Of a stretch of DNA of 64,000 nt, positions 32,541 through 42,675 are shown in pieces. The position numbers were made by a program, and so were the translations under genes. The DNA comes from Galeopsis tetrahit. Its lineage: Eukaryota > Streptophyta > Magnoliopsida > Lamiales > Lamiaceae. The notes beneath the pieces are model-generated. The model was given only the letters and a program-made list of their open reading frames with translations, was not told where the DNA came from and searched no databases. Each line of letters begins with the position of its first letter. Within the stretch, counting starts at the first letter, position 1. Location: the NCBI GenBank assembly GCA_963675135.1, contig OY776124.1, positions 5,935,001 to 5,999,000 of the forward strand. Direction: 5' to 3'.

Positions 32541-34656
32541 GAGAGATCAACAAGAGTTGCTACCTCTAGACCCGGAAATTGAAGCTCGTTGTCGAAGACA
32601 AAATGCCGAAAGAAGAAGGATTGAATTGGAAGCCATGAATAGGAGAGAAAATCCGATAGTGGAAGAAGAAAGGAATCAAGAGGATGTTGGAGGCATCGTA
32701 GAGCCTAACGGGAATGGTGGTAATCGACCACAAGGAGGCATAAGAGACAACCTCAACCGGAGGATGGAAGGGAATGTAAACGTGGAAGGAGATGGAGAGC
32801 AACGGGAGGACAATGGGAATCAAAGAGTCTTGAGAGATCACTTCCGTCCCATCCCAAGACCATACGGAGGAGCGGGTAGGGAACCCATTGACGCTCATAA
32901 CTTTGAGCTCAAACCGGCATTGATCATGATGGTCCAAAATAACCAATTCGGAGGGTTGTCAAAGGAGGATCCTAACCTCCATTTATCTCAATTCTTAGAG
33001 ATAAGTGGAACGGTTAAGATAAATCGTGTCCCTCCAGACTACATCCGGCTCCAATTGTTCCCGTTCTCCCTCCGTGATCGGGCAAAGCAATGGTACATGT
33101 CCCTTGACCTAAGAACCATTGAGAATTGGGCCGACCTTGTTGATGCCTTCCTTATGAAGTACTTTCCCCCAAGCAAGACTATCAAGATAAGAGGGGAAAT
33201 TTCCTCTTTCATGCAAGACGATGATGAGTCGTTAGCCGAGGCTTGGGAGCGCTTCAAGGATTTGATACGGAGTTGTCCTCAACATGGGTTCTCAAGAGAC
33301 CAATTGATTTGCTATTTCTACAATGGGATGGACCATAGAACAAGAGGGATGGTAGATGCCTCGGCCGGTGGAGGTTCTTTGCTAGGAAAAACGACGGATG
33401 AAGGATATGTGCTTCTAGAGGAGATGGCAAAGAACGGACATCAATGGCCATCCGAGAGAAGGCAAGCCCGGAAAGTTGCTTCCACGAAGGAGTCGGATGA
33501 TTTTGCTACATTGTCCAACAAAATGGACAAGTTAACTTCGATGATGGCGGCCAAGTCATTAATGGGACCTAGTGATGAACAATATGAAGAGGCCCATTAT
33601 ATGAACAATCAAAGGGACCGTCAATTCCGAGAAAGAGGTTGGAATGAAAGGCAAAATCCTCCCAACCCGAATCAATACCATCCCGGATTGAGGCAACATG
33701 AGAATTTCTCCTATGCCAACACAAGGAATGCAATCATCCCACCCCCAAATTTCAATGTGAGAGATGGGGCTATTGTGGAACCTGCACCAAAGCCATCAAT
33801 GGAGGATATGTTTTGCACTTTTATGGGGGAAACCACAAAATTCATGAGAGAGACGAGAGAAAATGCAAACATAACTCGGCAAAGATTTGATGAGCAAGGA
33901 GAAATGATCAAGAATATGGCAAACAACATGAAAGCCATGGAAAAGCAAATGAGCCAACTCTCTAATGTCGTCGGTAGTCAACACACTCCGGGGCAATTTC
34001 CTTCAAACACGGAGCTCAACCCCAAGGAGCATTGCAAAGCTATTAAGCTAAGAAGTGGGACGAGCTACGATGGGCCAAAGATGCCACAAGAGGAGGAAAT
34101 GGTAACGGCACCCGATTGTGTAGACAAAGAAGATGGACAAGAGAAAGAAGGGCAAGAGGAGATAGTGAGGGAAGAAGAGAAAGTAGAGGAGAAAAAGAGT
34201 GAGGAGGCAATTCCTTCTCAAGACAAAGGCAAGGGTGTGGTACCCCTTCCGTACCCTCAAAGGTTGAAGAAGAAGGGCTTGGACAACAAATTTGCTAAGT
34301 TTGTGGAGATGTTCAAGAAGATCCACATCAACATCCCCTTTGCCGAAGCTCTAGAACAAATGCCCCACTACTCTAAGTTCTTGAAAGAAATCATGTCCAA
34401 CAAGAGAAAGATGGTGGAATATGAGACGGTGCATTTGACCGAAGAATGTAGCTCAATCATTCAAGCAAAGCTACCTCAAAAGCTTAGAGATCCCGGATCT
34501 TTCACCTTGCCATGTGTTATTGGAGATGGAGGTACATTTAAAGCTTTGTGTGATTTGGGAGCTAGCATTAATCTTATGCCTTTGTCCATATTTAAATCAC
34601 TTGGTTTGGGGAAGCTTACACCAACTACTATGAGCCTTCAATTGGCGGATCGATGA
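32524..34656 (+). CDS. gag: gag plus N-terminal protease of Athila B
   Basis: This 710-residue frame encodes the structural protein that assembles the particle. The capsid-like region near residues 140-250 contains DPNLHLSQFLEISGTVKI and LFPFSLRDRAKQWYMSL, characteristic of Athila gag. A charged E/K/R-rich linker follows. The C-terminal part (about 660-705) reaches the aspartic protease core CDLGASINLMPLS. No zinc knuckle is visible. The start is the ATG at 32524, the second start in ATGGCATATG; the first gives only a 7-codon frame. The frame ends in TGA overlapping the ATG of the next frame (ATGA). In A and in typical Athila copies gag and pol are one frame, and B lacks 4 nt here compared with A, so protease is split between the two products. 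Confidence 0.92.
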   Translation: MNTRARRDQQELLPLDPEIEARCRRQNAERRRIELEAMNRRENPIVEEERNQEDVGGIVEPNGNGGNRPQGGIRDNLNRRMEGNVNVEGDGEQREDNGNQRVLRDHFRPIPRPYGGAGREPIDAHNFELKPALIMMVQNNQFGGLSKEDPNLHLSQFLEISGTVKINRVPPDYIRLQLFPFSLRDRAKQWYMSLDLRTIENWADLVDAFLMKYFPPSKTIKIRGEISSFMQDDDESLAEAWERFKDLIRSCPQHGFSRDQLICYFYNGMDHRTRGMVDASAGGGSLLGKTTDEGYVLLEEMAKNGHQWPSERRQARKVASTKESDDFATLSNKMDKLTSMMAAKSLMGPSDEQYEEAHYMNNQRDRQFRERGWNERQNPPNPNQYHPGLRQHENFSYANTRNAIIPPPNFNVRDGAIVEPAPKPSMEDMFCTFMGETTKFMRETRENANITRQRFDEQGEMIKNMANNMKAMEKQMSQLSNVVGSQHTPGQFPSNTELNPKEHCKAIKLRSGTSYDGPKMPQEEEMVTAPDCVDKEDGQEKEGQEEIVREEEKVEEKKSEEAIPSQDKGKGVVPLPYPQRLKKKGLDNKFAKFVEMFKKIHINIPFAEALEQMPHYSKFLKEIMSNKRKMVEYETVHLTEECSSIIQAKLPQKLRDPGSFTLPCVIGDGGTFKALCDLGASINLMPLSIFKSLGLGKLTPTTMSLQLADR

Positions 34657-37600
34657 CATACCCCTTGGGTATAGTAGAAGATGTGTTGGTGAAGATCGAT
34701 AAGTTCATTTTCCCGGTGGATTTTGTGGTATTAGATATGGAGGAGGATAAGTATATTCCACTCATCTTGGGAAGGCCATTTTTGGCAACCGGTGGAGCAA
34801 TTATCAATGTGAGGAAAGGGGAGTTGGAACTTCAAGTGAACAACGAGAAAGTGTTGTTCAACATCTACAAGGCCATAAAGTTTAGAGATGATGAGGATGA
34901 GGTCTATGAGTGCAACATGATCAACCACGTGCAAGCTTGTGTGGATATGCACATGGAAAAGAGCAACTCAAAGGATCCACTTGACCTTTGCATAAGAAAC
35001 TCTCTTAACTCACTCTCTTCTTTTCCTTGTGATTTCAATTTTGATGAACTTAATGACGTAGAATTGTTTGAATACATGTCTTCTCTTGATGATTTGAAGG
35101 AACTTCCACTCAAGAAGGAGGAAAAATTCAAGGAGATACGACAAGAAGCCAAGTTTGGGGGGGTTTTACTTGAAGAGTGTCAAAGATTTCCTCACAAAAA
35201 TCTTGACACTTGGCCCTCATGTTACTCATTGGAAGCACCAAAGGAGGAAGCTAAGGAGAAACCAAAAGCTCAAGAGAAGGGGAAGAAGCTCGACTTGAAA
35301 CCACTTCCGGAGCACTTGAGATATGCTTATCTTGAACAAGGTGAACTCTTTCCGGTTATTGTTTCTTCACACTTGCATGAGCTTGAGTTAGAAAAATTGC
35401 TTAGGGTGCTTAGAACTTATAAATCGGCTATTGGTTGGGATATTTCGGATTTGAAGGGTATACCGGCTCATATTTGCATGCATAAAATTAGACTAGATGA
35501 GTCTATTAAGCCTAAAGCCCAAGGTCAAAGAAGATTGAACCCTATTATGCAAGATGTTGTAAGAAAAGAAGTGTTGAAGTGGTTGGATAATGATATAATT
35601 TTTCCCATAAGTGATAGTGAGTGGGTGAGCCCAACACAAGTGGTACCTAAGAAAGGGGGTATGACCATTGTTACAACCGATACCTTAGAGGCAATTGCTT
35701 CTAGGATCCCTGTGGGATGGAGAGTATGTATTGACTATCGTGCATTGAATAGTGCCACTAGGAAAGATCACTTCCCTTTGCCTTTTATTGATCAAATGTT
35801 GGATAGGATGGCGGGATACGAGTATTATTGTTTTCTCGATGGTTACTCGGGTTACAATCAAATTTTGATTGATCCTAAAGACCAAGAGAAATCAACTTTT
35901 ACTTGCCCCTATGGTACTTTTGCTTTTAGAAAAATGCCATTCGGATTATGTAATGCTCCCGCCACCTTCCAACGATGCATGATGGCTATTTTTCATGGTA
36001 TGATTGAAAGCATAATGGAGGTATTCATGGATGATTTTTCCGTGTTTGGTTCTTGCTTTGATACATGTCTACGTAACCTTTCTTGTGTTTTACAAAGATG
36101 TGTAGATACCAACTTGGTGCTTAATTGGGAAAAATGCCACTTCATGGTGAAGGAAGGGATTGTGCTTGGACACAAAGTTTCGGCAAAAGGGCTTGAGGTT
36201 GATAGAGCCAAGATTGTGGCTATTGAGAGACTACCCCCACCAACAAATGAGAAGGCGGTTAGGAACTTTCTTGGACATGCCGGTTTCTATAGGAGATTCA
36301 TCAAAGACTTCTCAAAGATAGCCAAGCCTATGTGTGCATTATTGGAAAAGGGAGCCACCTTCATTTTTAGTGAAGAATGTGTGAGGTCGTTTGAGATTTT
36401 GAAGGAGGCCTTGATTAAAGCCCCGGTGTTGGTGATACCCGATTGGAGCCAACCATTTGAGATCATGTGTGATGCTAGCGACTATGCCATTGGAGTGGCT
36501 TTGGGCCAAAAGAGAGATAAACTTTTCCGGGTGATATACTATGCTAGCAAAACATTGAATTCGGCTCAAAGGAACTACACCACAACGGAGAAGGAGATGC
36601 TAGCCGTGGTGTATAGTTTCGATAAGTTTAGAGCCTACTTGGTTGGAGCAAAAACGATTGTGTATACGGATCACACGGCCTTGAAGTACTTGGTTGAGAA
36701 GAAGGAGGCTAAACCGAGGTTGATAAGATGGGTGCTCCTTTTGCAAGAGTTTGATGTAGAGATAAGGGATAGGAAAGGATGTGAAAATGTGGTGGCGGAT
36801 CATCTCTCAAGACTTGAGAATGTGGAAGAAAAAGACGTCCAAGTCCCTATCAAGGAGTGGTTTCCCGATGAACAACTCCTTGCTATCAAGGAAACATGCC
36901 CATGGTTCGCCGACTTTGTGAATTACATAGCCACCGGAACACCACCACCAAACCTCTCATTCCATCAAAAGAAGAAGTTTTATCATGATGTCAAGTTCTA
37001 TGTTTGGGAGGATCCATTTCTTTATAGATGGTGTTCGGACATGATCATGAGGAGGTGTTTAGGGGAAGATGAGTGGGAAAAAGTGATTGTGGAGTGCCAT
37101 TCATCTCCTTATGGAGGTCACTTTGGAGCAAATCGGACGGCCCGTAAAGTTCTTCAAAGTGGTTTTTATTGGCCATCCATCTTTAGGGATTGTGAAGCTT
37201 TTGTGAAGAAGTGTGATAAGTGTCAAAGGATGGGGAACATTTCAAGGAGACATGAGATGCCTATGAAGAATGTGATTGAGGTGGAGCTCTTTGATGTGTG
37301 GGGGATAGACTTTATGGGGCCATTCCCCAATTCTCATGGATTTTCATACATCCTTTTGGCCATTGATTATGTCTCTAGGTGGATTGAGGCCATTCCAACC
37401 ACTACAAATGATGCCAAGGTGGTCCTCAACTTTTTGAGGAAAAACATTTTCACTCGTTTTGGCACTCCAAGAGCACTAGTGAGTGATGGTGGTTCACACT
37501 TTTGCAACCGATGGCTAGATCAACTCTTAGCAAAGTATGGAGTGAAGCATAGGGTGACCACACCTTATCACCCTCAAGCAAATGGACAAACGGAGCTTGC

Positions 37601-38183
37601 CAATCGAGAAGTGAAGCAAATTTTGGAGAAAACCGTTGGGTTGAAGAGGAAGGATTGGGCTATCAAGTTGGATGATGCTCTTTGGGCATATCGAACCGCC
37701 TATAAGACACCTTTGGGCACATCTCCTTACCAACTTGTGTATGGTAAATCTTGTCATCTACCCGTTGAAGTGGAGTTGAGAACTCGTTGGGCCATTAACG
37801 AGTTGAATCTTGATCTTAAGGCATCCGGAGAAAGAAGGAAGATGATGCTTAATGAGCTTGATGAGTTTAGGAATGGAGCCTTTGAGAATTCCAAGATTCA
37901 CAAAGAGAGAGCTAAGAGGTTTCATGACAAGATGATTGAAAAGAGGGAGTTCCAAGTGGGAGAACAAGTTCTATTGTTCAATTCAAGGTTGAGGTTATTT
38001 CCGGGCAAGTTAAAGTCAAAGTGGTCGGGGCCCTTTGTGATTAAAAAAGTGACGCCCATGGGAAATGTAGAACTTGTTGATAAAGATGGAACAACCTTTG
38101 TGGTGAATGGTCAAAGAGTGAAGCACTACTTTGGAAATGAGCAACTCCAAAAGGTGGAGTCACTCCGCTTGGATGAGGCTTGA
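34653..38183 (+). CDS. pol: pol of Athila B: protease C-part, RT, RNase H, integrase
   Basis: This 1176-residue frame is uninterrupted. In order it holds the C-terminal protease part, reverse transcriptase (FLDGYSGYNQI; CNAPATFQRCM; active site FMDD near residues 458-461), RNase H (CDAS near 606; TTTEKEMLAVVYS), the integrase zinc-binding domain (CDKCQRM), and the integrase core with Asp 886 (IDFMGPF), Asp 945 (VSDGGSHF) and Glu 981 (NGQTELANRE). The D-x35-E spacing is correct. The integrase C-terminus has KLKSKWSGPFVI, and no chromodomain is apparent, as usual for Athila. All catalytic residues are present. Whether it is made depends on how ribosomes pass the ATGA junction at 34653-34656, because pol lies in the -1 frame relative to gag. 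Confidence 0.92.
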   Translation: MTYPLGIVEDVLVKIDKFIFPVDFVVLDMEEDKYIPLILGRPFLATGGAIINVRKGELELQVNNEKVLFNIYKAIKFRDDEDEVYECNMINHVQACVDMHMEKSNSKDPLDLCIRNSLNSLSSFPCDFNFDELNDVELFEYMSSLDDLKELPLKKEEKFKEIRQEAKFGGVLLEECQRFPHKNLDTWPSCYSLEAPKEEAKEKPKAQEKGKKLDLKPLPEHLRYAYLEQGELFPVIVSSHLHELELEKLLRVLRTYKSAIGWDISDLKGIPAHICMHKIRLDESIKPKAQGQRRLNPIMQDVVRKEVLKWLDNDIIFPISDSEWVSPTQVVPKKGGMTIVTTDTLEAIASRIPVGWRVCIDYRALNSATRKDHFPLPFIDQMLDRMAGYEYYCFLDGYSGYNQILIDPKDQEKSTFTCPYGTFAFRKMPFGLCNAPATFQRCMMAIFHGMIESIMEVFMDDFSVFGSCFDTCLRNLSCVLQRCVDTNLVLNWEKCHFMVKEGIVLGHKVSAKGLEVDRAKIVAIERLPPPTNEKAVRNFLGHAGFYRRFIKDFSKIAKPMCALLEKGATFIFSEECVRSFEILKEALIKAPVLVIPDWSQPFEIMCDASDYAIGVALGQKRDKLFRVIYYASKTLNSAQRNYTTTEKEMLAVVYSFDKFRAYLVGAKTIVYTDHTALKYLVEKKEAKPRLIRWVLLLQEFDVEIRDRKGCENVVADHLSRLENVEEKDVQVPIKEWFPDEQLLAIKETCPWFADFVNYIATGTPPPNLSFHQKKKFYHDVKFYVWEDPFLYRWCSDMIMRRCLGEDEWEKVIVECHSSPYGGHFGANRTARKVLQSGFYWPSIFRDCEAFVKKCDKCQRMGNISRRHEMPMKNVIEVELFDVWGIDFMGPFPNSHGFSYILLAIDYVSRWIEAIPTTTNDAKVVLNFLRKNIFTRFGTPRALVSDGGSHFCNRWLDQLLAKYGVKHRVTTPYHPQANGQTELANREVKQILEKTVGLKRKDWAIKLDDALWAYRTAYKTPLGTSPYQLVYGKSCHLPVEVELRTRWAINELNLDLKASGERRKMMLNELDEFRNGAFENSKIHKERAKRFHDKMIEKREFQVGEQVLLFNSRLRLFPGKLKSKWSGPFVIKKVTPMGNVELVDKDGTTFVVNGQRVKHYFGNEQLQKVESLRLDEA

Positions 38184-38227
38184 AAGTAGAGAGAACCGTC
38201 CGGCATAGGACGTTAAAAATAGCGCTA

Positions 38228-38245
38228 CTTGGGAGGCAACCCAAG
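38228..38245 (+). other. post-pol inverted motif of B
   Basis: CTTGGGAGGCAACCCAAG, identical to 30382-30399 in A, sits 45 bp after the pol stop and forms a short 6-bp stem. The 20 bp before it are nearly identical in A and B as well. Confidence 0.6.
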
Positions 38246-38428
38246 GTTTTATTGCTTTCTTGTTTTATTGTTTTAGTAGTGTTGATAGCTTGGTTTATTT
38301 TGTAGGTATGGATGATCTTGAAGAATAGAGAAGAAAGCAAAACCAACTTTGGAGAGAGGAAGCAAGTGTTGTAATGGTGATCTTTGAAGAAGCATTGGAT
38401 GTGCAAGGAGGGAGGTAACAACTTGTAG

Positions 38429-38472
38429 CCCCAAACTTAGAATTGTTACATAGTAAAATTCTAAGTTTGGGG
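38429..38472 (+). other. conserved hairpin with polypurine-like arm in B
   Basis: CCCCAAACTTAGAATT (38429-38444) pairs perfectly over 16 bp with 38457-38472. TTAC/GTAA adds four more pairs after a bulged G, leaving an ATA tip. The right arm runs into GGGGGAG and duplicates the sequence of the polypurine tract at 39851. It lies about 245 bp after pol and 1.4 kb before the 3' LTR. Confidence 0.85.
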
Positions 38473-39850
38473 GAGTTATTTTTCTTTTATTTTTCTACTA
38501 GTTGTTACCCTTGCACCGGTTCGTCATTCTACTTGTGTCACATTTTGCACCGGCGCACACTTGGCTTTCACATGATTGTATTGATTAAGTTGGTTTTGAG
38601 CATATGTTGGGTAGTGGATCTTTGGTGAAATGTGAGCATGAATAGTCATTGGAATCCATTGTTGAGTAGTTGTGATGATGTTTATCTGCTTTGAATGTAA
38701 GCATGATTGATGTTGGATATAGTTTCATGATTGTTTTCATATTTGTGATCTTGGATAGCATGGATATATGATGTGTTGTTGCTTGGGGACATTTGATGAA
38801 TGTGAGAGTCCTATTGAATAAACCGGTGAGAATTGAGCCTTAAATCGAGCATGTAATCCGGTTTAGTTCATTTGAGAGTGGACTATGTTATTGCTAGTAA
38901 TCCTAGATCTTGCCTAAGTTCTTGTTTGAAAGCATGATTGTGTGAGATGATGTGATGTGATATAGGCCATCTTGTTCTAAGAAAAGTCACTTAGCCAAAA
39001 TTTCCCAAAACCAAAGTAATTTTCCGTAGTCATCCCCTTGAGCTTAATTCCTCATTTTCTTGGCAAACTACAATGTTAACCACTTAGCCTTTTTGAGCCT
39101 TTGATACCTACATCTAGTGGAGGATAAAAGACAAAGTGGAAAACATGTGCTTGAATGAATACTTTTGGTGAAAAGAAAAGTTGGAAAAGTTGAAAGAAGA
39201 AAAAGAGAAAGATGAAAAGAAAATCAAGGAAAAGAAAAGAGGGACAAAGAGCCCCAAAAGCTTGAAAATAAAAATGGTTCAAAAGATGAGGTGATGAATG
39301 CTTGAAAAAGAAAGAAAAGGAAAAGTGAGGATGGAGTTTGTAAACTTTGAAAGTGAAAGCACACATTGTAAAACAACAAGCTTTGTCCTCCACTAGAAGA
39401 GTCACAATTCCCAAATTCATCCTACCTTGTCCAAAGAGCCAATGTTACATCCTTGATTAAGTCCTATTGATCACATTGTTGAGCATTTGAGTGTGTGTAG
39501 AAAGTAGAAGTTGGGCAAGCATATGGTGATTGCATAGCATAGCTTGGTTGTTGAGTGCATTAATATCCTTAATTTGTTTGTGTGTTTGAGAGAAACACCC
39601 CATCATGTGAGTAGAGGACTTGAGCATTTGGATTATGTTTCCCATCACAATGTGTTGTGTACTTGTGCATTCTTTGATCTATGAATATGGATTGCAATAT
39701 TGAGCCTATGAACTTCATTGAGAAATGCACTTTGAGAAAGAGATATCATTACATACTACTTTGCATGTGTGAATTACATTGAATATTCCATTGTGATCAT
39801 TCCACCCTCATTGCTTTAAGTGCTTAGTTGTTTGAGGACAAACAACATTT
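38473..39850 (+). other. non-coding 3' region of B
   Basis: No frame longer than about 115 codons exists on either strand, and none resembles an envelope protein. Much of the interval aligns by eye with 41441-42660 in A (for example GAGCCTTTGATACCTA and AGTCACAATTCCCAAATT). Conservation between an old and a young copy without coding capacity suggests RNA or DNA functions, or shared descent from a decayed env region. Confidence 0.6.
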
Positions 39851-39866
39851 TAAGTTTGGGGGGGTT
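39851..39866 (+). other. polypurine tract of B
   Basis: TAAGTTTGGGGGGGTT ends directly at the TGATTCGGG start of the 3' LTR. This is the expected place for plus-strand DNA priming. A has TAAGTTTGGGGGGTT at 42661-42675. Confidence 0.85.
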
Positions 39867-41435
39867 TGATTCGGGTGGAATTTACACAATTTTGAGGCAC
39901 ATGTGGAGTGTATTTTGATGTGGATTTCATTGATTTTTGCATTGGATATAATTGTTTAAGCCAAAATGAGGGAAAGGTTGTGTTTTGTCGATTTTATAGG
40001 AAATACGATGGAATTTGGAGCAAAACACCAACCATACTTTACTGGATCAGGAAGAGGAGTGCACCATTGGATTCGTCTCGAAAAATGGAGTGGAATGAAA
40101 AAAAGAATCGAGTCAATCGGAGGTCGGAAGCTCGAGATACGAAGAGACGAAAAAACATGCCCGGGTAGAATCAACCCGGGCGGGTCAAAACGACCCGGGC
40201 GGGTCAAAACGACCCGGGCAAGGCTGAATTTGGTGAAGGTTCGAATTTGGCCCGGGTGAAACCCACCCGGCCGGGTGGTTTCGACCCGGGCAAGGCCCAA
40301 ACATCACTAGCTTCGACTTTTGGCCGGGTGGCATGCCCGGGTGGGAGCCACCCGGCCGGGTGACCTCATTCTCGGGGGTTTTTGGCCATTTTCTCCATTT
40401 TTGAGGGACCAACTTGCAATTTTGGCACCCAAACCCTTCCCCAACACTATATAAGACCTCATTCTTGAAACCCAAGACACTCTCCCCCAAACCCACACAT
40501 AGTTACACATACTTGGAGGTGTTTTGGCCATTTCTCTCTCAATTCTTCATCAAATCAAGGAAGAAAGGATGCAATAGCTCCCAAATTCCATTCCCTACCA
40601 CATTCTAGACTAAGCTTTCTCTTTCTTTCCCTTTTTATTTAGTTATTTCATTTGGAAGTTGTGATTTGATTATGTATTTGAGTAGCTAAACACTTTGTGG
40701 TTCTAAGGCATTGTAAGACTTGGATTGATGTTTATGAGTAATTTCTTGCTTTAATTGGTGTTTGTTTCTTATTTGCATATTCAATTATCCATTGTCAAGC
40801 GTATTGTTATTGACCATAATGATTTGCTTATATATTGTTAATTGAAGTAAGATCGAGAGATTTATTTCATTTAATCGTATGCGAATGTGCAACCCGATAT
40901 TATTATGAGCTCGAGAGAGGATTAATTATCGGAGAGGGAATTGAATGATCTTAGGAGCGTTTTTAGGCGATGCAAAGTTTGTGAGGTAGAGATACGAGCT
41001 TATGTTACATTGCGCCTTTGGTTAATTAGATCGAGAGATTGATTAATTCTTCTTGTGTGATCACCCTATTTGAGATAAACTTAATGGCCATCTAAACGAG
41101 ATAACATTCATAAACGGACATCTAAGAACTACAATTTCCTTGGAACCCACCTTTTCTCTTTGAGTTACAATCGTTTCACTTTCGTTTTCCTATTTTGCAT
41201 GTTTAGTTGATCGACTTTATATTTACTCTTTCGTTGTCTATTTGTGACACATAGTTAGGCAATCTTAGGGGTAATTCAACACTCAACTTATTCGATCACG
41301 TCTATTTAGAATTCAACTAGCAAACTACCCTTTTATGCTTTAACCTTCTCGTGGGATCGACCTCGTGCTTATCGCGCTACAATAGACGCCGTATACTTGC
41401 GGTTGTTTATTTAGTGTTGCATAACGCGTGAATCA
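39867..41435 (+). repeat. 3' LTR of B
   Basis: This 1569-bp LTR equals the 5' LTR plus one extra 19-bp tandem unit near 40182-40217. I found two substitutions, near 40812 (G to A) and 41427 (T to C), in the rest. Confidence 0.95.
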
Positions 41436-41440
41436 TGGAC

Positions 41441-42675
41441 TTATGGTGAAATGTGAGCATGGATAATCTTTGGAATCCATAGTGAGTAGTTGTGGTGATG
41501 TCTATTTGCTTTGAATGTATGCATGATTGGTGACGGGTAGTAGTGTTCATGTTGTGTTCATATTTGTTGATCTTTGATGACATGAATGCATGATGTGTTG
41601 TTGTTTGGGGACATTTGATGAATGTGAAAGTTCTATTGAATAAACCGGTGAGAATTGAACCCTAAATCGAACTTTAATCCGATTTAATCCATTTGAGAGT
41701 GAATTAGGTTATTGCTAGTGATCCTAGAACTTGCCCAAGTTCTTGTTTGAAAACATGATTGTGTAAGACTTTGTGATATGATACAGGTCATCTTTCGTTT
41801 TGAAGAGTCACTTAGCCAAATTGTCCAAAAACTGAAGTAATTTTCCGTAGTTAGCCCTTTTGAGCCTAATTCCACATTTTCTTGGAAAACTACAATATTA
41901 ACCACTTAGACTTTTAGAGCCTTTGATACCTATATCTAGTGGGGGATAAAAGACAAAGTGGAAAAACATGTGCTTAAATATTTTCGGTTTAAGGAGAAAT
42001 TGGAATGAGTTGAAAAAGAGAAAAGATGAAAAGAAAATCAATGAAAAAGAAAAGAGGGACAAGGGATCCCCAAGAGTTTGAAAAGAAAGAAAACTTGGTT
42101 AAAAAAGATGAGGTGATGAATGCATAAAAAAAAAAGTGAGGATAGAGGTTGTATGCTTTAAAAATGAAAGCACTAAATATGAAACAACAAGTTTTATCCT
42201 TCACTAGAAGAGTCACAATTCCCAAATTTACCCCACCTTGTCCAAATAGTCAATGTTACATCCTTGATTAAGACTTCTTGATCACATTGTTGAACACTTG
42301 AGTGGTGTAGAAAGTAGAATGTGGGTAAGCCTATGGTGATTGCATAGCATAACTTGATTGATGAGTACACTTATATCCTTAATTTGTTTGTGTGTTTGAG
42401 AGAAACACTCTATCATGTGAGTAGAGAGCTTGAGCATTTGGATTGTGTTTCTCTATCACAATGTGTTGTGTATTTGTGCATTCTTTGATCTATGAGTGTG
42501 AATTGCAATAATGAACCTATTACCAACATTGAGAAAGAACTTTGAGAAAGAGACCTCACTACACTTTACTTGGCATGTGTGATTTGCATTGAATATCCCA
42601 TTGTGATCATTCCACCCCCATTACTTTAAGTGCTTAGTTATTTGAGGACAAACAACATTTTAAGTTTGGGGGGTT
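41441..42675 (+). other. remaining 3' internal region and polypurine tract of A
   Basis: This continues the sequence of A that stops at 30787, where B was inserted. It is non-coding, homologous to 38620-39866 of B, and ends in the polypurine tract at 42661-42675 next to the 3' LTR. Confidence 0.85.

Larger units (their letters stand above)
30788..41435 (+). mobile_element. young Athila-type Ty3/gypsy retrotransposon B, inserted in A
   Basis: B is 10,648 bp long. It has LTRs at 30788-32337 and 39867-41435 and a perfect 5-bp target duplication, TGGAC (30783-30787 and 41436-41440), within the 3' non-coding region of A. The two LTRs differ by a 19-bp tandem unit and, by my reading, two substitutions, so it inserted recently. 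Primer site, gag, pol and polypurine tract are in place. There is no recognisable env-like reading frame between pol and the 3' LTR. Confidence 0.96.

Noticed and set aside
39076..39420. 114-codon minus-strand ORF rich in F
   Set aside because: It is the antisense of an A/G-rich stretch and is not conserved as a frame in A (41989-42225 is shorter and different).
38184..39866. Envelope gene between pol and the 3' LTR of B
   Set aside because: No frame above about 115 codons and no signal peptide or membrane-like segment; the region is non-coding in both A and B.
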